Shown: positions 29,823 to 39,665 of the stretch, piece after piece | Layout: each line of letters starts with the position of its first letter | How positions within the stretch are numbered: position 1 is the stretch's first letter | DNA from: Alphaproteobacteria bacterium | GTDB taxonomy: Bacteria > Pseudomonadota > Alphaproteobacteria > Reyranellales > Reyranellaceae | DNA length: 64,000 nucleotides | Direction of reading: 5' to 3' | Assembly: GCA_019635875.1 (NCBI GenBank) | Contig: JAHBYP010000002.1 | Location: forward strand, 806,001 to 870,000 | The notes under the pieces: generated by a model | Database searches by the model: none | Told to the model about the DNA's origin: nothing | Seen by the model: only the letters and a program-made list of their open reading frames with translations | Position numbers and translations under genes: made by a program

Positions 29823-32441
29823 ATGCCGACCGACACCACCCAGACGCCGGCTTCCGCCCACAGCCTCGTGGGCAGGCGCGACAAGACCACACGCCGGTCG
29901 GTCATCCTGATCGACAAGGCGGCCGACTGGACGATCACGGTCGGCGGACTTGGCGTCATCGCGGCCGTTTTCGCGATCATGCTGTTCCTGCTGGTGGTCG
30001 TCGTGCCGCTGTTTACCGGCGGCTCGGTCACCGAGCGGCACGTCGGCCGCTACACGCCGGCATCCGGTACCGTGGTGCTGGAGAAGGTCGACGAGTACCG
30101 CCGCCTGGCGATATCCGTCACGTCGACGGGCGCCGTCGGCGCTTTCCACATCCCGACCGGCAAGGCGCTTGCGGGCTCGCCCTTCGATCTCGGCGGCGCG
30201 ACCGCCAGCGCGTTCGGCGCCACGCTCAGCGGCGGCGACGTCGTCTTCGGCTTCGCCGACGGCACGGTGCGCTTCGGCCGCCTGGAGGTGAAGACGCGCG
30301 TCGCGCCGGCGAGCGAGATGCCGGCCGGGCTCGTCAAGCTCGACGCGCAGGATCTCACCGACGGGAAGTCAGTGTACTCGCCGCTGCCCGGCCAGCAGGT
30401 TCGCATCCTCTCGGTGACATCGACGCTGGACGCGCCGCAGAAGATCGGCGATGTGCCTCTGGTCGCCATCTACTATCGCACGGGCGGCACCGTCGAGCGG
30501 CCGACGCGCTCGTTCGTCACCGTCGACGCCAATGGCGAGGTCCGGCTCAGCCGCGCCGAGACCCGCGTGAACATGTTGACGCGCAAGGCCACGACCAGCG
30601 TCGAAACGGCCGATCTTCCCGCCCTTCCGACCGGCACGGTGGTCAGCGGCGTGCTAATGACCGACAAGGCCGACCAAGTATACGTCGCCGAGCGCTCCGG
30701 CCGGATGCTGCGCTACGACACGCGCGACTTCGCCAAGCCGACGCTCGCCGAGACCATACGGCTGAAGCCGGAGGGCGTTGGCCTCACGACCCTGGCATTC
30801 CTGATCGGCGAGCAATCGATCCTTGCCGGCGGCTCCGACGGATCGGTCGACGTGTACTTCCGCCTCCAGGTCCAGGGCGCGCGCACGACGGATGGCTATA
30901 CCCTCGTCCGGTCGCATCGGCTGGAGTCGCAGGGCGCGCCGATCGTGGCCATCGATGTGTCGCGCCGCACCAAGATGTTCGTCACCGCGGACGCGTCGGG
31001 CGCTGTGTGGCTGCGCCATTCGACCTCCGAGCAGACGCTGCTGAAGCTCGCGTCGGACGGACAGCCGCTGACGATTAAGGCGGTCGCTATGGCGCCGCGC
31101 GACGACGGCGTGATCGCGCTGGGCGACGACGGCCGCTACGCCAGCTGGGGTGTCTCGGTGCCGCATCCGGAAACCACGCTGGGCTCGATCTTCGGGCCGG
31201 TCTGGTACGAAGGCTACGGAGGGCGCGATCTCACCTGGCAGTCCTCGTCGGGAACCGACTCGTTCGAGCCGAAATTCTCGCTGGTACCGCTGATCTTCGG
31301 CACGCTGAAGTCGACGTTCTACGCCATGCTGTTCGCCATTCCGGTGGCGCTCGCCGCGGCGATCTTCACGTCGGAATTCCTGCACCACAGTGTCCGCGCC
31401 GTGGTCAAGCCGGCGATGGAGATGATGGCCTCGCTGCCGTCGGTCGTCCTCGGCTTCATCGCCGCGCTCATCCTCGCGCCGCTGGTCGAGTCCTGGATCG
31501 TCTCCGTCCTTCTCCTGTTCCTGCTGATACCGCTCTGCCTGATCGTATCGGCCTATCTGTGGCAGATGCTGCCGGAGCGCGTCGTCCTGCTCTATGGCGG
31601 CGTGCCGAAGTTCCTGCTGATGTTCGCGGGCGTCATCGTCGGCGGCTGGCTCTCGGTGGCGATCGGGCCGACGGTCGAGGCGGGTCTCTTCGGCGACTTC
31701 AAGCAGTGGCTGTCCGGCCGGCAGGGATCGTCCGTGGGCTTCATGACGATCGTGCTTTCGCCGCTGATGTTCTTCGTGGCGGCCTGGGGACTGCGGCGGT
31801 TCGCGGGCGCCGCGCTCGACGAACGGATGCGCGCGGTGCCGCGTCTGCGGGGCGCAGTGATGGACGTCGGCCGCTGGGCCGCCCTGGCCGCCGCCGGAAT
31901 CTTCCTGGCCTGGATCGTGGCGTCGCTGCTGTCATCGTTCGGCTACGACCCCCGTGGGGGCATGGTCGACACCTACGTCCAGCGCAACACGCTCGTCGTC
32001 GGCTTCGCCATGGGCTTCGCCGTTATCCCGATCATCTACACCATCGCCGAGGACGCCCTCAATTCGGTGCCCGAGCACTTGCGCGGCGCCAGCCTGGCGT
32101 GCGGCGCGACGCTGTGGCAGACCGCCACCAGGGTCATCCTGCCGACGGCGGCGAGCGGCGTCTTCGCCGCCGTGATGATCGGCATGGGCCGCGCGGTCGG
32201 CGAGACGATGATCGTCGTCATGGCCGCCGGCAACACCGCGATCATCGACATGAACCTGTTCAACGGCCTGCGCGCGCTGTCCGCCAACATCGCCGTCGAG
32301 CTGCCCGAGGCGGTGCGCAACGACTCGCTCTACCGCATGCTGTTTCTCGCGGCGCTTACGCTGTTCGTCCTGACGTTCATCGTCAACACGCTCGCCGAAG
32401 TGGTGCGCCAGCGCTTCCGCAGGCGGGCGATGTCGCTCTAG
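29823..32441 (+). CDS. pstC: Phosphate ABC permease PstC, long form
   Basis: Membrane subunit of the phosphate importer; 872 residues against about 320 in E. coli. One helix (about residues 36-64, VIAAVFAIMLFLLVVVVPLF) is followed by a periplasmic domain of some 415 residues (about 70-485). Its repeating beta-strand segments (TGAVGAFHIPTGKAL, VVFGFADGTVRFGRLEV, ILAGGSDGSVDVYFRLQ) suggest a WD40/beta-propeller fold. The normal permease core fills about 487-872 (LIFGTLKSTFYAMLFAIPVALAAA; EAA-like ALNSVPEHLRGASLACGATLWQTATRVILP; GRAVGETMIV). Long PstC proteins are known in pseudomonads; the function of the insert is not established. Confidence 0.92.
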   Translation: MPTDTTQTPASAHSLVGRRDKTTRRSVILIDKAADWTITVGGLGVIAAVFAIMLFLLVVVVPLFTGGSVTERHVGRYTPASGTVVLEKVDEYRRLAISVTSTGAVGAFHIPTGKALAGSPFDLGGATASAFGATLSGGDVVFGFADGTVRFGRLEVKTRVAPASEMPAGLVKLDAQDLTDGKSVYSPLPGQQVRILSVTSTLDAPQKIGDVPLVAIYYRTGGTVERPTRSFVTVDANGEVRLSRAETRVNMLTRKATTSVETADLPALPTGTVVSGVLMTDKADQVYVAERSGRMLRYDTRDFAKPTLAETIRLKPEGVGLTTLAFLIGEQSILAGGSDGSVDVYFRLQVQGARTTDGYTLVRSHRLESQGAPIVAIDVSRRTKMFVTADASGAVWLRHSTSEQTLLKLASDGQPLTIKAVAMAPRDDGVIALGDDGRYASWGVSVPHPETTLGSIFGPVWYEGYGGRDLTWQSSSGTDSFEPKFSLVPLIFGTLKSTFYAMLFAIPVALAAAIFTSEFLHHSVRAVVKPAMEMMASLPSVVLGFIAALILAPLVESWIVSVLLLFLLIPLCLIVSAYLWQMLPERVVLLYGGVPKFLLMFAGVIVGGWLSVAIGPTVEAGLFGDFKQWLSGRQGSSVGFMTIVLSPLMFFVAAWGLRRFAGAALDERMRAVPRLRGAVMDVGRWAALAAAGIFLAWIVASLLSSFGYDPRGGMVDTYVQRNTLVVGFAMGFAVIPIIYTIAEDALNSVPEHLRGASLACGATLWQTATRVILPTAASGVFAAVMIGMGRAVGETMIVVMAAGNTAIIDMNLFNGLRALSANIAVELPEAVRNDSLYRMLFLAALTLFVLTFIVNTLAEVVRQRFRRRAMSL

Positions 32442-32461
32442 CGCAGACAGGGGAGACCCCG

Positions 32462-34210
32462 ATGGACGTCGCCATGACCGACACCGCCAGCGACCCGGTC
32501 GCGCGCAGCGAGGCGCGGCCGGCCTACCGGCGCGCGCACGCCACCGACCTCCGGGCGACCGGCGAGCCATTCCAGTGGGCGTTCGGCGGCATGCTGGCGC
32601 TCGGCATTCTGATGATCGCCTCGCTGCTCGGGCTGGTCCTGTGGAACGGCGTCGCCACCTTCTGGCCCAAGCGGATTGCGGCGCTCACCCTGGTCGACGG
32701 CGCGCGCGTCGCCGGCGAGGCCGGCCGGGTCGAGGCCTATCGCGTGCCGGCCGATACCCTCGCCAAGCTGCCAGCGGAGCGGCGAGCCGCCATCGCCGGT
32801 GCCGATGGCCTCGCCGAACGCACGCTTTATCGCGTCGGCAACTACGACATCTACAACGACGACTTCCGCTGGGTCTCCGACTTCGAGATCGCCAAGGTGG
32901 AGCACCCTGCCGGTCTGCTCACCGTGGAGCGGCTCGAATGGGGTCTGTTGGTCGGCTCGCTGAAGGCGGCCATGGTGGGTGGCGTCGCACTGCCAGCCGA
33001 CCGGCTGACTCCGGCCGGCCTCGCCGAGCCGCACGCGACGGCGCAGGCGCGCCGCCAGGCTATCCGGCACATCGAACGCGACCTCATCGGCGACATCAAC
33101 CATCGGATCAACCGGGAGCGCCTGCGTCTGCGGTCGGTCGAGCTCTCGCAAGGAGCCGATTCGGCGGAATACGCGCGGGCCAAGACGGCGGCCGACGCGC
33201 GCATCGCCGAGTGGCAGAAGCAGTACGAGACATTCGCCGCCCAGGCGAAGGCTCTGCGCGACGAGGACGCCAAGGACACCGTCACCTACGTCGAGATCGG
33301 CGGCAAGGAGAAGACGATCGCGCTGTCGAGCGTCGTGCGTCATTTCCGCGCCAACGAGACCGACCTCGGCGATCGCGTCGGCATCTATCTCGCACGCTGG
33401 TGGGAGTTCCTGTCCACCGAGCCGCGCGAAGCCAACACCGAGGGCGGCATCCTGCCGGCGATCTTCGGCACGGTGGCGATGACGCTGCTGCTGGTCGTCT
33501 TCGTCGCGCCCTTCGGCATCGTCACGGCCCTCTACCTGAGGGAGTACGCCAGGCAGGGCCGTCTGGTGTCGATCGTGCGGATATCGGTCAACAATCTCGC
33601 GGGCGTGCCGTCGATCGTTTACGGCGTGTTCGGCCTCGGCTTCTTCGCCTACCTCATGGGCGGCACGATCGACAGCCTGTTCTTCCCGGAGCGGCTGCCC
33701 AATCCGACCTTCGGCACGGGCGGCCTGCTGTGGTCGTCGCTGACCCTGGCGGTGCTCACGGTTCCGGTCGTCATCGTCGCCACCGAGGAGGCGCTGGCGG
33801 CGGTGCCGCGCTCCATGCGCGAGGGCGCGCTGGCCTGCGGCGCGTCGAAGTGGCAAACCATCCGCACGATCGTGCTGCCGCGCGCCATGCCCGGCATCAT
33901 GACCGGCATCATCCTGGCGATGGCGCGCGGCATGGGCGAGGTCGCCCCGCTGATGCTGGTGGGCGTCGTCAAGCTCGCGCCCGAGTTGCCGATCGACGGC
34001 TACTTCCCGTTCATCCACCTCGAGCGCAGCTTCATGCATCTGGGCTTCCACATCTACGACGTGGGCTTCCAGTCGCGGAACTCCGAAGCCGGCAAGCCGA
34101 TGGTCTTCGTGACGACGCTGCTGCTGATCCTCCTGATCGTGGTGATGAACGCCACCGCCATCTACGTCCGCAACCGCCTGCGCCGTCGTTTCGCCGGCAG
34201 CCAGTTCTAG
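32462..34210 (+). CDS. pstA: Phosphate ABC permease PstA, long form
   Basis: Second membrane subunit of the Pst importer; 582 residues, about twice the E. coli length. A first helix lies at about 40-62. A soluble, probably periplasmic insert follows (about 65-334). It contains a long charged helical stretch at about 195-275 (RRQAIRHIERDL, INRERLRLRSVELS, IAEWQKQYETFAAQAKAL) that looks like a coiled coil. The permease core occupies 335-582 (FGTVAMTLLLVVFVAPFGI, LAAVPRSMREGALACGASKWQTIRTIVLP, ARGMGEVAPLMLVG). The ATG 32462 follows a ggggag site 21 bases after pstC; the open frame extends much further upstream across pstC but is not coding there. Confidence 0.93.
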   Translation: MDVAMTDTASDPVARSEARPAYRRAHATDLRATGEPFQWAFGGMLALGILMIASLLGLVLWNGVATFWPKRIAALTLVDGARVAGEAGRVEAYRVPADTLAKLPAERRAAIAGADGLAERTLYRVGNYDIYNDDFRWVSDFEIAKVEHPAGLLTVERLEWGLLVGSLKAAMVGGVALPADRLTPAGLAEPHATAQARRQAIRHIERDLIGDINHRINRERLRLRSVELSQGADSAEYARAKTAADARIAEWQKQYETFAAQAKALRDEDAKDTVTYVEIGGKEKTIALSSVVRHFRANETDLGDRVGIYLARWWEFLSTEPREANTEGGILPAIFGTVAMTLLLVVFVAPFGIVTALYLREYARQGRLVSIVRISVNNLAGVPSIVYGVFGLGFFAYLMGGTIDSLFFPERLPNPTFGTGGLLWSSLTLAVLTVPVVIVATEEALAAVPRSMREGALACGASKWQTIRTIVLPRAMPGIMTGIILAMARGMGEVAPLMLVGVVKLAPELPIDGYFPFIHLERSFMHLGFHIYDVGFQSRNSEAGKPMVFVTTLLLILLIVVMNATAIYVRNRLRRRFAGSQF

Positions 34211-34225
34211 ACACAGGGACTTCCG

Positions 34226-35041
<816 letters not shown>

Positions 35042-35061
35042 GCGAGGCGGGGAGAAGAGCG

Positions 35062-35766
35062 ATGGCGAACGAGCATCTGGTCAAGAGCTTCGACGAGGAG
35101 CTGCAGGCCCTCGACGCGACGATCAGCGAAATGGGCGGGCTCGCGGAGTCCCTGCTGTCGCGCGCACTGCTCGCGGTACGGGACCGCGACACGGCGGTCG
35201 CAGAGGAGGTCATCGCCGGCGACGCGCGCGTCGACGCGCTCGAGCGCGACGCCCAGGAACGCGTGCTGCGCATGCTGGCGCTGCGCCAGCCGATGGCCGT
35301 CGACCTGCGCCACATCCTGTCGGCGATCAAGATCACTGCCTCGCTCGAGCGCATCGCCGACTACGCCAAGAACACGGCGAAGCGCGCCATCGTCCTCGCC
35401 CAGAGCGGCTCGCCGCCGCGCGCGGTGTCGGGCATCGATCGCATCGGGCGACTGGTGCAGAGTTGCCTCAAGGACGTGCTCGACGCCTTCGCCAAGGACG
35501 ACGTGACCGCGGCGCGCACCGTGTGGCTGCGCGACGAGGAGATCGACGACGTCTACAACGGCCTGTTCCGCGAGCTGCTGACCTACATGATGGAAGACCC
35601 GCGCACGATCACGGCCGGCACCCATCTGATGTTCATGGCCAAGAACATCGAGCGCATCGGCGATCACGTCACCAACATCGCCGAGCTTGTTGCCTTCCGC
35701 GTCACCGGCGCGCCCTTCGCCACGGACCGGCCCAAGGGCGGCGGCGAGATCTACCGGCCGGCCTGA
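35062..35766 (+). CDS. phoU: Phosphate signalling protein PhoU
   Basis: Negative regulator linking Pst transporter state to PhoR. The 234 residues form two PhoU three-helix repeats (about 10-110 and 120-220) with the metal-binding signatures DLRHILSAIKITASLERIADYAKNTAKR and FMAKNIERIGDHVTNIAE. Length is typical. The ATG at 35062 follows ggggaga. It is encoded between pstB and phoB in one continuous cluster, the usual order in alphaproteobacteria. Confidence 0.96.
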   Translation: MANEHLVKSFDEELQALDATISEMGGLAESLLSRALLAVRDRDTAVAEEVIAGDARVDALERDAQERVLRMLALRQPMAVDLRHILSAIKITASLERIADYAKNTAKRAIVLAQSGSPPRAVSGIDRIGRLVQSCLKDVLDAFAKDDVTAARTVWLRDEEIDDVYNGLFRELLTYMMEDPRTITAGTHLMFMAKNIERIGDHVTNIAELVAFRVTGAPFATDRPKGGGEIYRPA

Positions 35767-35792
35767 ACCTAAGAGAGCGCGTCACGCTGCCC

Positions 35793-36494
35793 ATGAACGC
35801 GATCCAGCCCCATATCCTGCTCGTCGAGGACGAGAAGTCCCTCGTCGAGCTGCTGCGCTACAACCTCGAGCAGTCCGGCTACCGCGTCACGGTGGCGACC
35901 AACGGCGAGGAGGCGCTGACCGCGGTCGCCGACGACCGGCCCGACCTCGTGCTGCTCGACTGGATGCTGCCGCTGATGTCGGGGCTCGAGGTCTGCCGCC
36001 AGCTCAGGCGCCAGCCGACGACCTCGAACATCCCCATCATCATGCTGACGGCGCGCGGCGAGGAGGGCGATCGCATCCGCGGGCTGGATGCCGGCGCCGA
36101 CGACTACGTCTCCAAGCCGTTCTCGCCCAGCGAGCTGGTGGCGCGCATCCGCGCCGTGCTGCGCCGCATCCGCCCGGCGCTGGCCGACGAGGTACTGGAA
36201 TACGCCGACATCGCCATGGACCTGGTGCAGCACCGCGTGCTGCGCAGCGGCAAGCCGATCCATCTCGGGCCCACCGAGTTCCGCCTGCTGCGCCATCTCA
36301 TGGAGCATCCCGGCCGCGTCTTCTCGCGCGAGCAACTGCTCGACGCCGTGTGGGGCCGCGACGTCTATGTCGAGGCGCGCACCGTCGACGTGCATATCCG
36401 CCGCCTGCGCGTGGCGCTCAACGGCGAGCAGCACGCCGACGTGATCCGCACCGTGCGCGCCGCCGGCTACGCGCTCGACGTCCAGCAGGCGTAG
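35793..36494 (+). CDS. phoB: Phosphate-regulon response regulator PhoB
   Basis: OmpR-family transcription factor activated by PhoR. The 233 residues contain a receiver domain with acidic VEDE (11-14), phosphoacceptor Asp56 (LVLLDWMLP), the conserved Thr in IIMLTARGEE and Lys in YVSKPFSP. A winged-helix DNA-binding domain follows (LGPTEFRLLRHLMEHPGRVFSREQLLDAVWG, VDVHIRRLRVAL). It ends the phoR-pstSCAB-phoU-phoB cluster, so kinase and regulator genes bracket the transporter. It starts 26 bases after phoU. Confidence 0.95.
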   Translation: MNAIQPHILLVEDEKSLVELLRYNLEQSGYRVTVATNGEEALTAVADDRPDLVLLDWMLPLMSGLEVCRQLRRQPTTSNIPIIMLTARGEEGDRIRGLDAGADDYVSKPFSPSELVARIRAVLRRIRPALADEVLEYADIAMDLVQHRVLRSGKPIHLGPTEFRLLRHLMEHPGRVFSREQLLDAVWGRDVYVEARTVDVHIRRLRVALNGEQHADVIRTVRAAGYALDVQQA

Positions 36495-36582
36495 CGCCGG
36501 CGAACCCACGAGGTCCTTGGGCCGCGGAGGATTCCGGATCTGCCTTCCCCCTCCGGGCAGGGCTATCGCATATGACCTTCTT

Positions 36583-36738
36583 CCCTTCTCCCCGCGAAGG
36601 CGGGGAGAAGGTGCCGAGCGCCAGCGAGGCGGATGAGGGGCTTCCTCGAGCAACGACAAGCAATGTCGTTGTCGAGACTCCGCGAAGCCCCTCATCCGCC
36701 CTTCGGGCACCTTCTTCCCGCCTTCGCGGGGAGAAGGA
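36583..36738. repeat. Family B nested palindromic repeat, copy 2
   Basis: The ends cccttctccccgcgaaggcg... and ...ccttcgcggggagaagg and the inner pair gcggatgaggggcttc / gaagcccctcatccgcc are almost identical to the 21362 copy. The central loop differs (cgagcaacgacaagcaatgtcg here), showing that arms are conserved while the loop drifts. Confidence 0.92.
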
Positions 36739-36877
36739 AGATCGCCCGACCGGTGGATTGCGTCACACGGGCGTAGCCCGGCCGACATCGCCGGATCACG
36801 CCCGGCGGGCATCCTGCCGCAGGTATGGGCGTCGCCGGCGGCTCTTCCCCGTTTTCCGCCGGAAAGCGCCATCCTTG

Positions 36878-36909
36878 GCCCTCTCGTCCCCGCGACGAGA
36901 GGGCTTTTT
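36878..36909 (+). terminator. Rho-independent terminator
   Basis: A ten-base perfect stem (gccctctcgt / acgagagggc) with a seven-base loop is followed by five Ts. It lies 124 bp upstream of the TRAP receptor gene and probably ends the pho cluster transcript. Confidence 0.85.
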
Positions 36910-37032
36910 CCTGCGGCGGCGCGACCCTGTTCGTGGCGCAGGGAAGCCGCTAGAAGGCGCCCCACTGGGCATCGCCGGCCCAACAGGTGGACCGGCGTGG
37001 AGCCCCGGAGTTGTAGTGAGGAGTAGTCCAGG

Positions 37033-38133
37033 ATGAACCGCCGCAAATTCGTTCAGCGGGCGGGCGTGGGAAGCGTCGCCGCCGCATCGCTGGTCGCCGC
37101 GCCGGCGATCGCGGAATCCATGCCCGAGGTGAAGTGGCGTCTGACGTCGAGCTTTCCCAAGAGCCTCGACACGATCTTCGGTGCCGGCGAGCACTTCGCC
37201 AAGCGCGTCGCGGCGCTGACCGACAACAAGTTCCAGATCCGCGTCTTCGCCGCCGGCGAGATCGTGCCCGGCCTGCAGGTGGTCGACGCCGTGCAGAACG
37301 AGACGGTCGAGTGCGGCCACACCGCGTCGTACTACTACGTCGGCAAGGACCCGACCTTCGCCTTCGACACCGCGGTGCCGTTCGGCCTGAACACCCGCCA
37401 GCACAACGCCTGGGTCTATCATGGCGGCGGGCTCGAGCTGATGCGCGAGTTCTACAAGGACTACAGGATGACGTCGTTCCTGATGTCGCACACCGGTGCG
37501 CAGATGGGCGGCTGGTTCCGCAAGGAGATCAAGACTCCCGACGACATGAAGGGCGTCAAGATGCGAATCGGCGGATTCGCCGGGCAGGTCATGGCCAGGC
37601 TGGGCGTCATCCCGCAGCAGATCGCCGGCGGCGACATCTATCCGTCGCTGGAGAAGGGCACGATCGACGCCGCCGAATGGGTCGGCCCCTACGACGACCA
37701 GAAGCTGGGCTTCAACAAGGTGGCACCCTACTACTACTATCCCGGCTGGTGGGAAGGCGGCGCGGCGCTGTCGCTCTATATCGGCCTGAAGGCGTGGGAC
37801 GCCCTGCCGCCGCTCTACAAGGAGGCGGTGGCCTCGGCCTGCGCCGAGACGGTCGACTGGTCGGTCGCCAAGTACGACGCACAGAACCCCAAGGCCCTGC
37901 GCGAGCTGGTGGCCGGCGGCACCAGGCTGTCGCCCTTCCCGGCGGCGGTGCTCGAGGCCTGCTACAACGCCGCCACCCAGCTTTACGTTGAGACGTCGGC
38001 CAAGAACGCCAAGTTCAAGAGGGTGTTCGATTCCTGGAAGGCGTTCCGCAACGAGCAGGTGCTGTGGTTCCGCGTCGCCGAGGGCACCTTCGACAATTTC
38101 ATGGGCCGCATGTCGGCGCAGAACAAGCTCTGA
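37033..38133 (+). CDS. TRAP transporter solute-binding protein 1 (TakP-like)
   Basis: Periplasmic receptor of a tripartite ATP-independent transporter. The 366 residues carry a twin-arginine signal (MNRRKFVQRAGVG...APAIA). The mature domain has WRLTSSFPKSLDTIFGAGE, IRVFAAGEIVPGLQVVDAVQN, KMRIGGFAGQVMARLGVIPQQIAGGDIYPSLEKGT-IDAAEWVGPYDD, and a Tyr-rich YYYYPGWWEGG. This pattern matches the alpha-keto-acid receptor TakP and its relatives, so 2-oxo acids are likely ligands (inference). Closely similar in sequence to the next gene. The DctQM permease is encoded nearby on the opposite strand. Confidence 0.88.
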   Translation: MNRRKFVQRAGVGSVAAASLVAAPAIAESMPEVKWRLTSSFPKSLDTIFGAGEHFAKRVAALTDNKFQIRVFAAGEIVPGLQVVDAVQNETVECGHTASYYYVGKDPTFAFDTAVPFGLNTRQHNAWVYHGGGLELMREFYKDYRMTSFLMSHTGAQMGGWFRKEIKTPDDMKGVKMRIGGFAGQVMARLGVIPQQIAGGDIYPSLEKGTIDAAEWVGPYDDQKLGFNKVAPYYYYPGWWEGGAALSLYIGLKAWDALPPLYKEAVASACAETVDWSVAKYDAQNPKALRELVAGGTRLSPFPAAVLEACYNAATQLYVETSAKNAKFKRVFDSWKAFRNEQVLWFRVAEGTFDNFMGRMSAQNKL

Positions 38134-38143
38134 GCCGCGCTTC

Positions 38144-38291
38144 TCCCTCTCCCCGCTTGCGGGGAGAGGGTCGGGGTGAGGGGCTGGGACTCATATGAAG
38201 GTGGCCGCGGCTGCCGCACGAACCCCTCACCCTCCCATCGCGCTGCGCGCGACGAGCCCCTCCCTCTCCCCGCTCGCGGGGAGAGGGTGAG
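38144..38291. repeat. Family C nested palindromic repeat
   Basis: Each end is a small hairpin (ccctctccccgcttgcgggg... and ccctctccccgctcgcgggg...). The segments between (ggggtgaggggctgg / cgagcccctc... and cccctcaccctccc) pair across the element. It begins about 11 bases after the first TRAP receptor stop and resembles the B family in plan but not in sequence. Confidence 0.88.
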
Positions 38292-38311
38292 GAAGCGCCA
38301 ACCCATATGCG

Positions 38312-38337
38312 AAGGCCCCGCTTCGGCGGGGCCTTTT
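38312..38337 (+). terminator. Rho-independent terminator
   Basis: A ten-base perfect stem (aaggccccgc / gcggggcctt) with a stable ttcg tetraloop is followed by Ts. It ends the transcript of the first TRAP receptor and its downstream repeat. Confidence 0.88.
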
Positions 38338-38447
38338 GCATGTCGCGGCCCGGGCTCGTGTATGATGGGACATCGGCGCCGGGGGGCGTTGCCTCCCGTC
38401 ATGCCGGAATGGCCCGACAAGGGCCGTGGCGCATACGGGAGGCATTC

Positions 38448-39551
38448 ATGGACAGACGCGGACTTCTCAAGACGGCGGCCATCGGCGCCGCGGCGGCGGG
38501 GGCGGCCAGCGCGCTCGCGGCGCCGGCGATCGCGCAGGGCATGCCGGAGCTGAAATGGCGGATGGCTTCGAGCTTTCCCAAGTCGCTCGACACGCTGTTC
38601 GGCGGCGCCGAGACCTTCGCCAAGCGCATCGCGATGCTGAGCGACAACAAGTTCCAGATTCGCGTCTTCGCGCCCGGCGAGATCGTGCCGGCGCTGCAGG
38701 TGCTCGACGCCGTGCAGAACAACACGGTCGAGATGTGCCAGACGGCGAGCTACTACTTCGTCGGCAAGGATCCGACCTTCGGCTTCGATGCCGGTGTCCC
38801 CTACGGCCTGACGGCGCGCCAGCAGAATGCCTGGATGCTGCAGGGCGGCGGCCTGAAGGCGATGCGCGACTTCATGGCGGAGTACAGCGTCGTTCCGCTG
38901 CCGGCGGGCAATACCGGCGTGCAGATGGGCGGCTGGTTCCGCAAGGAGCTCAAGACGCTCGACGACGTGAAGGGCCTGAAGATGCGCATTCCCGGCATCG
39001 GCGGCCAGGTCTGGGCCAAGCTCGGCGCGGTGCCGCAGCAGATCGCCGGCGGCGAGATCTATCCGTCGCTCGAGAAGGGCACGATCGACGCCGCCGAATG
39101 GGTCGGCCCCTATGACGACGAGAAGCTCGGCTTCAACAAGGTGGCACCGTACTACTACTACCCCGGCTTCTGGGAGGCCGGCACGCAGATCACCATCATG
39201 GTCAACAAGGGCCTGTGGGAAGGCCTGCCGCCGATCTACCGCGGCATGATCGAGGTTGCCGCCGCCGAGGTGAACACCGACATGATGGCGCGCTACGACA
39301 CGCAGAACCCGCAGGCGCTGCGCCGTCTCGTCGCCGCCGGCGCGCAGCTGCGGCCCTATCCGCGCGAGATCCTGGCGGCGGCGTGGAAGGCGACGCACGA
39401 GCTGTACGACGAGATCTCGGCCAAGAACGCCAAGTTCAAGACGGCCTACGAGCCGTGGCGCAGGTTCCGCGACGAGCAGTACCTGTGGTTCCGCGTCGCC
39501 GAGCTGACCTACGAGAACTTCGCCTTCGCCGCCTCGCAGACGGTGCGCTGA
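38448..39551 (+). CDS. TRAP transporter solute-binding protein 2 (TakP-like)
   Basis: Paralogue of the preceding receptor, 367 residues. It has a twin-arginine signal (MDRRGLLKTAAIGAAAAG...APAIA). The mature domain runs WRMASSFPKSLDTLFGGAE, IRVFAPGEIVPALQVLDAVQNNTVEM, KMRIPGIGGQVWAKLGAVPQQIAGGEIYPSLEKGT and YYYYPGFWEAG. Whole blocks are identical to receptor 1, indicating tandem duplication, but the ligand-proximal stretch (MRIPGIGG instead of MRIGGFAG; TQITIMVNKGLW instead of AALSLYIGLKAW) differs, so specificity may have diverged. The ATG 38448 follows gggagg. Convergent with dctM. Confidence 0.9.
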   Translation: MDRRGLLKTAAIGAAAAGAASALAAPAIAQGMPELKWRMASSFPKSLDTLFGGAETFAKRIAMLSDNKFQIRVFAPGEIVPALQVLDAVQNNTVEMCQTASYYFVGKDPTFGFDAGVPYGLTARQQNAWMLQGGGLKAMRDFMAEYSVVPLPAGNTGVQMGGWFRKELKTLDDVKGLKMRIPGIGGQVWAKLGAVPQQIAGGEIYPSLEKGTIDAAEWVGPYDDEKLGFNKVAPYYYYPGFWEAGTQITIMVNKGLWEGLPPIYRGMIEVAAAEVNTDMMARYDTQNPQALRRLVAAGAQLRPYPREILAAAWKATHELYDEISAKNAKFKTAYEPWRRFRDEQYLWFRVAELTYENFAFAASQTVR

Positions 39552-39595
39552 GGACGGGACATGGCGGCCCTGCGGGGCGCGTCATCCGAAACGAC

Positions 39596-39623
39596 CCGGG
39601 CGCGCCAGTGCTCGCGCGCCCGG
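39596..39623. terminator. Perfect GC hairpin between receptor 2 and dctM
   Basis: A ten-base perfect stem (ccgggcgcgc / gcgcgcccgg) with an eight-base loop lies in the 114 bp convergent gap. It has no T-run on either strand, so it is a possible bidirectional barrier rather than a classic terminator. Confidence 0.45.
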
Positions 39624-39665
39624 CGGCGACATCCATCCAGTGCTTGGGCGCCTCGCCGGCGCCGC

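Larger units (their letters stand above)
36495..37032. other. 538 bp repeat-filled gap after phoB
   Basis: No gene is seen. The gap holds a fragment of the family A repeat at about 36541-36562 (gccttccccctccggg), a complete family B element (36583-36738) and a terminator (36878-36909). Short reading frames here are repeat-derived. Confidence 0.7.
38134..38447. other. 314 bp gap between the two TRAP receptors
   Basis: No gene is seen. The gap contains the family C repeat (38144-38291) and a rho-independent terminator (38312-38337), followed by about 110 bp with the ribosome site of the second receptor gene. Confidence 0.7.
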
